Assembly: GCA_963854835.1 (NCBI GenBank)
Contig: OY978527.1
Span: 33,129,047-33,193,046, forward strand
DNA: 64,000 nucleotides
Direction of reading: 5' to 3'
Origin: Megamerina dolium
Lineage: Eukaryota > Arthropoda > Insecta > Diptera > Megamerinidae
Shown here: piece after piece, positions 58,851 to 64,000 of the stretch
Layout of the letters: each line of letters opens with the position of its first letter
How positions within the stretch are numbered: position 1 is the stretch's first letter
The notes under the pieces: model-generated
Seen by the model: the letters and a program-made list of their open reading frames with translations, nothing else
Database searches by the model: none
Told to the model about the DNA's origin: nothing
Position numbers and translations under genes: made by a program

Positions 58851-59160
58851 GGCCTTCTGATTGTTCTGGTTGTGGGTTCAATCCCCGACTAAAGCATAAA
58901 TGTTATATAGAAAAGATTTTTCTTTCGAACGGTACCCACCTGTCGGCAAGCAATTGGCAATTCTTCCGACAGTTATAATTCACCATGGAAAAGCTTCTAA
59001 AAGAACTCTGGGACAAAGCTCAGAAAAAGTGTTGTCGAAAGGGTTCTGCCGTTCGGAACCGGCTAAAATAAGTAACACGCACTACAGCAATGGGAGATAA
59101 GCTCGGCCAAAGAGTTTTTCGGGGCTTATAGGTGCCACAAATTTATTTATTTATTTTTCT
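58851..59160 (+). repeat. tRNA-derived SINE, 5'-truncated in the head
   Basis: The plus strand carries the second half of the tRNA-like head (ggccttctg..gggttcaatcc), the complete body and the ending ggtgccacaaatttatttatttattt. It is the only near-complete copy in plus orientation besides the worn one at 5056. Confidence 0.85.
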
Positions 59161-60384
<1,224 letters not shown>

Positions 60385-60545
60385 ACCGTTGGATTATAGG
60401 CCACTCAAGCCAAATTTCGCCTCAATAGCTCAATCTATGTTCAAGTTATTGTTCGAAGCAGCTGATAAGTGACAGGCGGATTGACGGCTGGACGGACATC
60501 GTTAAATCGACAATTTAGGTGGCACTGATCAAGAATATATATAGT
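60385..60545 (+). repeat. 3' module of the long interspersed repeat
   Basis: The blocks ggccactcaagccaaatttcg, cctcaatagctcaatc, gtgacaggcggattgacggc and ggacatcgttaaatcgacaa, followed by atcaagaatatata, correspond to the end of the copy at 35777-36692. The start and the final hairpin are missing. Confidence 0.65.
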
Positions 60546-60734
60546 TTTATATTGTTGGTGTTGCCATACTGTGACCAGGAAAACAACTGATTTTCGCAAA
60601 TATAAATGTTTGTCAATGGGTAAATAGCTCGTGCACTGGTTTGTAGTTCGAGTCTGTAGTTGATGACAACCCACTCCCTGCGAGGATTTCAAACCAATGC
60701 TGTTATTGTGATGTCATCTTGCGGTTTACACAGT

Positions 60735-60980
60735 ACGTGTCAATCTACTTCCATTTACGGCGACTGATTTCTGTATGAACAGGTGTTTGTTTGGTCGCAG
60801 TCCAAAGATCAGCGTTGCTTATAACGTCGGGCCGGAATATCCGCATAATCTTGCGGAGACAGAGGTTAAGGAAAAATTGCAACGGTTCTAGAGTGAATGC
60901 TGTTAGATTCCATGTTTCGCACCCAGAGACCAGGAGATACCTCTTTTTACCACGCATATTTGCCTTATTGCTAGACTGAG
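60735..60980 (-). pseudogene. RTE-like LINE C-terminal fragment
   Basis: The minus strand reads GCETWNLTAFTLEPLQFF, then LCLRKIMRIFRPDVISNADLW and TEISRRKWKVD, matching the GCETW...CLR.I.....VISN..LW...RRRKW order seen downstream of the reverse transcriptase in RTE-like LINEs. It is truncated on both sides and faces the RNase-H-class LINE that starts next to it. Confidence 0.75.
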
Positions 60981-60984
60981 GACT

Positions 60985-62258
60985 AAATTAAACAACAGGG
61001 GATGCAGTAGATGCATAGGATTCTTATTTATTGCGTATCAGGGCTATACTCTGCGGTCGTCAGACCAATTCTTTTTTACGGTGTGATAGTCTGGTGGGAA
61101 TCTTTAAATAAGGGGGTACACAGACGGCTAATAGACAAGGTTCAAAGGACGTCAGCGGTGTTGACAACAGGTGCCCTAAGAACTACCATGTCATTTACTC
61201 CACGTAGATTTATTTGGCAAGCAGAGAGCGCAATCAATTGCAATATCAGCAATTAGGCTAAATATAGCTTTACGCTGGGCTCAACCAGGATACGAGCTTT
61301 CACGGATCCTGGGGGAGTGGACTACAATTCCGAATGCCATCGACTATACCATCCCCATACCATGCTTTGACAATAGATTCTCAACCCTCAAGGGAAGAAT
61401 GGAATAGGGGTATTGTCAACGAAACTGGAGTTCAATCGGTACAATTGTGCACAGATGGCTCCAAATTGGAGGGTAGGGTAGGAGGTGGCGTCTTTTCTGA
61501 TTCCTTGTGTATTAAGCTCAAGTTCCGATTACCCGACTTTTGCAGTGTTTTTCAAGCTGAGATTATGGCTATAAAGGAGACGGCAACGTGGCTTCGCTGT
61601 AATATAATATATTTCAAAGATGTTTATATCTACACCGACAGTCAAGCCGCCATTAAATCTCTCACAGGAACGTTCGACAAATCGACACTTGCCCTTAAGT
61701 GCCGCTCAACTCTTAACGAGCTAGTGGAGCACTACAATGTACACATGGTATTGGTACGGGGGCATAGGGACATTCCAGGGAACTGTGAGGCAGATGAATT
61801 GGCGAGATCGGGCACTAGGTTGCCAGAGATCTATCCATCGCATCAAGCTGGTATTCCGCTTGCAACATGCAAGCTCCTTATCACACAACATCACCTCACC
61901 ATAGCCAAAAGAAGATGGCTGGATGAGAGCTCTTGTGCTACTACTAGGAAAGTCTGGCCAACTCTTGACGAACTCGCTCACTGTGGTCAATGAATAGGAA
62001 AACCATCAGTAATATAGTCTCCGTACTCACGGGCCACTGGCTTGTGGGTAGGCATGCTGCAAGGCTCGATTTACTGTCCAACGATTTTTGTCGCATCTGC
62101 CAGGACGAGGAAGAGGAGGAAAGTGTTCACCACTTCCTCTGTAGATGTCTCGCCTTGGCACGCAGAAGGCACACTCTATTGGGGAGTGCCTTTTTTACAG
62201 ATACCACTGAGCTTGCACTCATGGATGTCAGGGACATTGCTCTATTCATCAGGAAATT

Positions 62259-62262
<4 letters not shown>
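60985..62262 (+). pseudogene. RNase-H-class LINE, 3' half
   Basis: Frame 61011-61256 has the YSAVVRPILFYGVIVWWESL segment that follows the reverse transcriptase. Frame 61334-61993 is an uninterrupted 219-residue RNase H domain with all catalytic motifs visible: CTDGSKLEG, FQAEIMAIKE, YTDSQAAIKS and GHRDIPGNCEADELAR. Frame 61990-62250 adds the zinc knuckle FCRICQDEEEEESVHHFLCRC. RNase H converts the RNA-DNA hybrid during reverse transcription in I/R1/LOA-type LINEs. A one-base overlap frameshift at 61990 and an earlier one near 61260 break the ORF. The 3' end runs into a (TA)n tract. The reverse transcriptase core is absent. Confidence 0.88.
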
Positions 62263-62350
<88 letters not shown>

Positions 62351-62352
62351 TA
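62261..62352. repeat. (AT)n microsatellite at the LINE 3' end
   Basis: This is an AT tract of about 90 bp with one CA interruption at 62330. It begins inside LINE coding sequence (after FIRKFH) and ends exactly where a putative DNA transposon starts. Confidence 0.9.
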
Positions 62353-62579
62353 GGGTGGGTCAAATTTTTTCGACTCAAAGGCTCATCGTGATTCTTATTC
62401 TAAGCAAATTTGCCAAAGAAACCATAGCTCTAAAATGAATTTCGAGCCCCCGGATTTTTCAAAATAGGTATTTTTTCTAGAAATATTCGAGAATAGAGGC
62501 AAAAAAATGGTATTTCCTTTAGCCAAATGTGTATGTGGGGGTTTTTTGGGTCGCGGAATCCATTTTTGACATTAATTTT

Positions 62580-62970
62580 TATTTTTGAGTGCCGCCAAGC
62601 ACGATTTTGATATCGTGGCGGGGGCAGCGGTCATAAGCTTCTTCGAGGCGCTGAAAGAAGCTCTCCTTGGTCACATTGTCCTTCTCATCCGTCGGAGCGT
62701 GGGCACATATAAGGCTGATGTTGAAAAATTTTGCCTTGATGCGGATTGTGGCCAGCCGTTCGTTCACAGGCGTGAACTGTGAGACAAGATGTCGTAGTCT
62801 CTTGCTGACCAAAAATCCACATCCTAATTCGTGCCTTTCAGCATGGCAACTGTAGTAGATATCACAGGACGCTCTTTTGGAGCAGCCCTGTCCTGTCCAT
62901 CGCATTTCCTGGAGAGCGGTGATGTCAGCTCTGTATTTTTCGAGGACATCAACATGGTTACGGTAGTGTA
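62580..62970 (-). pseudogene. LINE endonuclease fragment
   Basis: The minus strand, from about 62960, reads NHVDVLEKYRADITALQEMRW, then YYSCHAERHELGCGFLVSKRL and FNISLICAHAPTDEKDN, the N-terminal half of a LINE AP endonuclease. It stops at HDIKIVLGG where GDFNAK would follow. No reverse transcriptase is attached. The motif style matches the type of LINE whose reverse transcriptase remnant lies at 1-735. Confidence 0.85.
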
Positions 62971-62985
62971 AAATTTTTTTTAGAG

Positions 62986-63490
62986 CTAAGTCTTTACTTT
63001 AGACTTGTCCATAATAACAAGATTGCCATGACCATCTTTGACGCCAATGTCTTCCATAAGAGATGTTGCCAATGCTGATGCTATTCTATCTGACACACCA
63101 AATCTGTCACACATCATAGCAAACTTGAAAGCATCGTATCTGGGTGTATATGGTCCTCGTTTCGTTTGAGATGCATTTTGTGCTTCTACTAAATGTGTAC
63201 TATGCTCATAATCACTTTCCTGGTCTTCTTCTGGCACGTATGTTAGACCCTGGCTCTCTTCAATTGTTTCTATTATTGTAGATGTAGGTGCTTGCTCTTC
63301 AATTTCTGTCTGGTATTCCGGTATCGTAGATCTTCTGTCATTATGTTGATCCATCATAAACTCTTTCAACTCTTCTGGAATCATTCCACATGAGCATAGA
63401 GCAGCTTTCAAGTCACATTTACATTTCCCAATGTAAAATAATTCTTTTATGGATCGTAAGAAAGATGTGAGACTCTTCGTTTTGTTTCTT
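62986..63490 (-). CDS. Cys-rich ORF of a repeated, uncharacterised arthropod family (partial)
   Basis: The open frame runs on the minus strand from about 63490 (after an in-frame stop, next to a possible acceptor gaattcag) to the stop at 62986. It begins RNKTKSLTSFLRSIKELFYI, continues with a KCKCDLKAALCSCG cluster that looks metal-binding, then an acidic Glu/Thr-rich linker. It ends with a conserved-looking RYDAFKFAMMCDRFGVSDRI, then ASALATSLMEDIGVKDG and KSKVKT. I recall similar Cys-cluster plus CDRFGVSDR proteins in other arthropods, but I cannot name the family and give no function. The reading frame is intact for about 165 codons, which is unusual in this neighbourhood. It may be a transposon accessory gene or an exon of a longer gene. 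Confidence 0.55.
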
Positions 63491-63574
63491 AATTACTGAA
63501 TTCAATTAATTTTTTTTATTAATTACATTTTAATGCTTTTATTATTTGTTATGTTGAATTTTAGAAGAAAAAAA

Positions 63575-64000
63575 AATCTCCTTACAGTCGGCTGGGGCCG
63601 ACCAAACTATACCCTGCATATCTAGATTTATATATAAAAAGTTTACTCGAATATCCAACTTTTCTTTTATTTCCACTTTTCGAGAAACAATTTTTGCATA
63701 TACTACTAATTTACTCCCGAAATATGGTTGTCTTTGACGAAGTAAAAGGATTTTAAGATAATTCCGAGGCTTAGTATGAGAGCTATATAAAAAGTGGGCG
63801 TGGCTTACCACTTTCTAGTAAATCCAATTAATTTTTCAATGTTAATCCACACCTTAAATTTGGTGTCCTACGATGAATAGTTTCTAAGTTATGGTGGTTA
63901 ACATTTTTGTTTAATTTCCTCAACTTTGTATGGGAGCCCCAATAAGAAGTGGGCGTGGTACGCTGATTTTTCGCCAGATTATTTCCGACTACGATATTAA
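63575..64000 (+). repeat. Long interspersed repeat, 5' part, cut by window end
   Basis: From ccttacagtcggctggggcc onwards this copy follows the copy at 35777-36692 closely: tataccctgcatat, aaaagtttactcgaatat, atatggttg, gagctatataaaaagtgggc and gggagccccaataagaagtg. It lacks about 40 bp near 63745. The window ends within the repeat. Confidence 0.85.

Larger units (their letters stand above)
62353..63500 (-). mobile_element. Putative DNA transposon with Cys-rich ORF
   Basis: The left end reads TA/GGGTGGGTCAAATTTTTTCG directly at the (TA)n tract, as expected for insertion at a TA target. After about 230 bp of A/T-rich untranslated-like sequence a LINE endonuclease fragment (62580-62970) intervenes, then the ORF described separately. 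A right terminal repeat was not found before the next repeat at 63575, so the extent and the transposon status are inference. Confidence 0.4.

Overview
This is eukaryotic DNA, very probably from a higher fly and most likely a tephritid fruit fly. The evidence is an AT-rich, gene-poor sequence, short GT-AG introns of 57-78 bp, abundant (TG)n, (GTT)n and (TA)n tracts, and a dense mixture of mariner/Tc1 transposons, LINEs and a tRNA-derived SINE. Two of the mariners have the DD41D motif spacing known from the rosa family of Ceratitis. The species assignment is inference.

Only one convincing host gene is present. It is a four-exon, minus-strand gene at 37272-38559 that encodes about 361 residues of unknown function. 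The rest is mobile DNA, its debris, simple repeats and unassigned intergenic or intronic sequence. Region by region: 0-7 kb holds a LINE reverse transcriptase remnant, a DD41D mariner behind a perfect 31-bp inverted repeat, a DD34D mariner with a SINE in its end, and a third mariner fragment. 9.7-17.7 kb holds another mariner with a SINE in its terminal repeat, a chimeric LINE, a small insertion with a 14-bp target duplication, inverted Tc1-like fragments and a SINE pair. 20.3-32.3 kb holds LINE RNase H remnants, a DD34D mariner, an almost complete RTE-like LINE (about 25.0-28.5 kb), a decayed RNase-H-class LINE and a mariner N-terminus.

At 32.97-34.31 kb there is a 468-bp, almost perfect inverted duplication around a 405-bp spacer. 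A clean SINE (34.7 kb), a long GGGCGTGG-containing repeat (35.8-36.7 kb) and then the host gene follow. 39-55 kb holds more mariners, including a DD41D element with both ends and flanking TA dinucleotides. 58-64 kb holds SINE copies, LINE pieces with an intact RNase H reading frame, two long (TA)n tracts, and a possible DNA transposon that encodes a Cys-rich protein of a family I cannot name.

The window has no operon-like organisation. Its logic is nested insertion: SINEs inside or beside mariners, LINE pieces inside LINEs, and a putative DNA transposon beside a (TA)n tract at the end of a LINE. Several independent inverted duplications suggest that fold-back or template-switch events have been frequent here.
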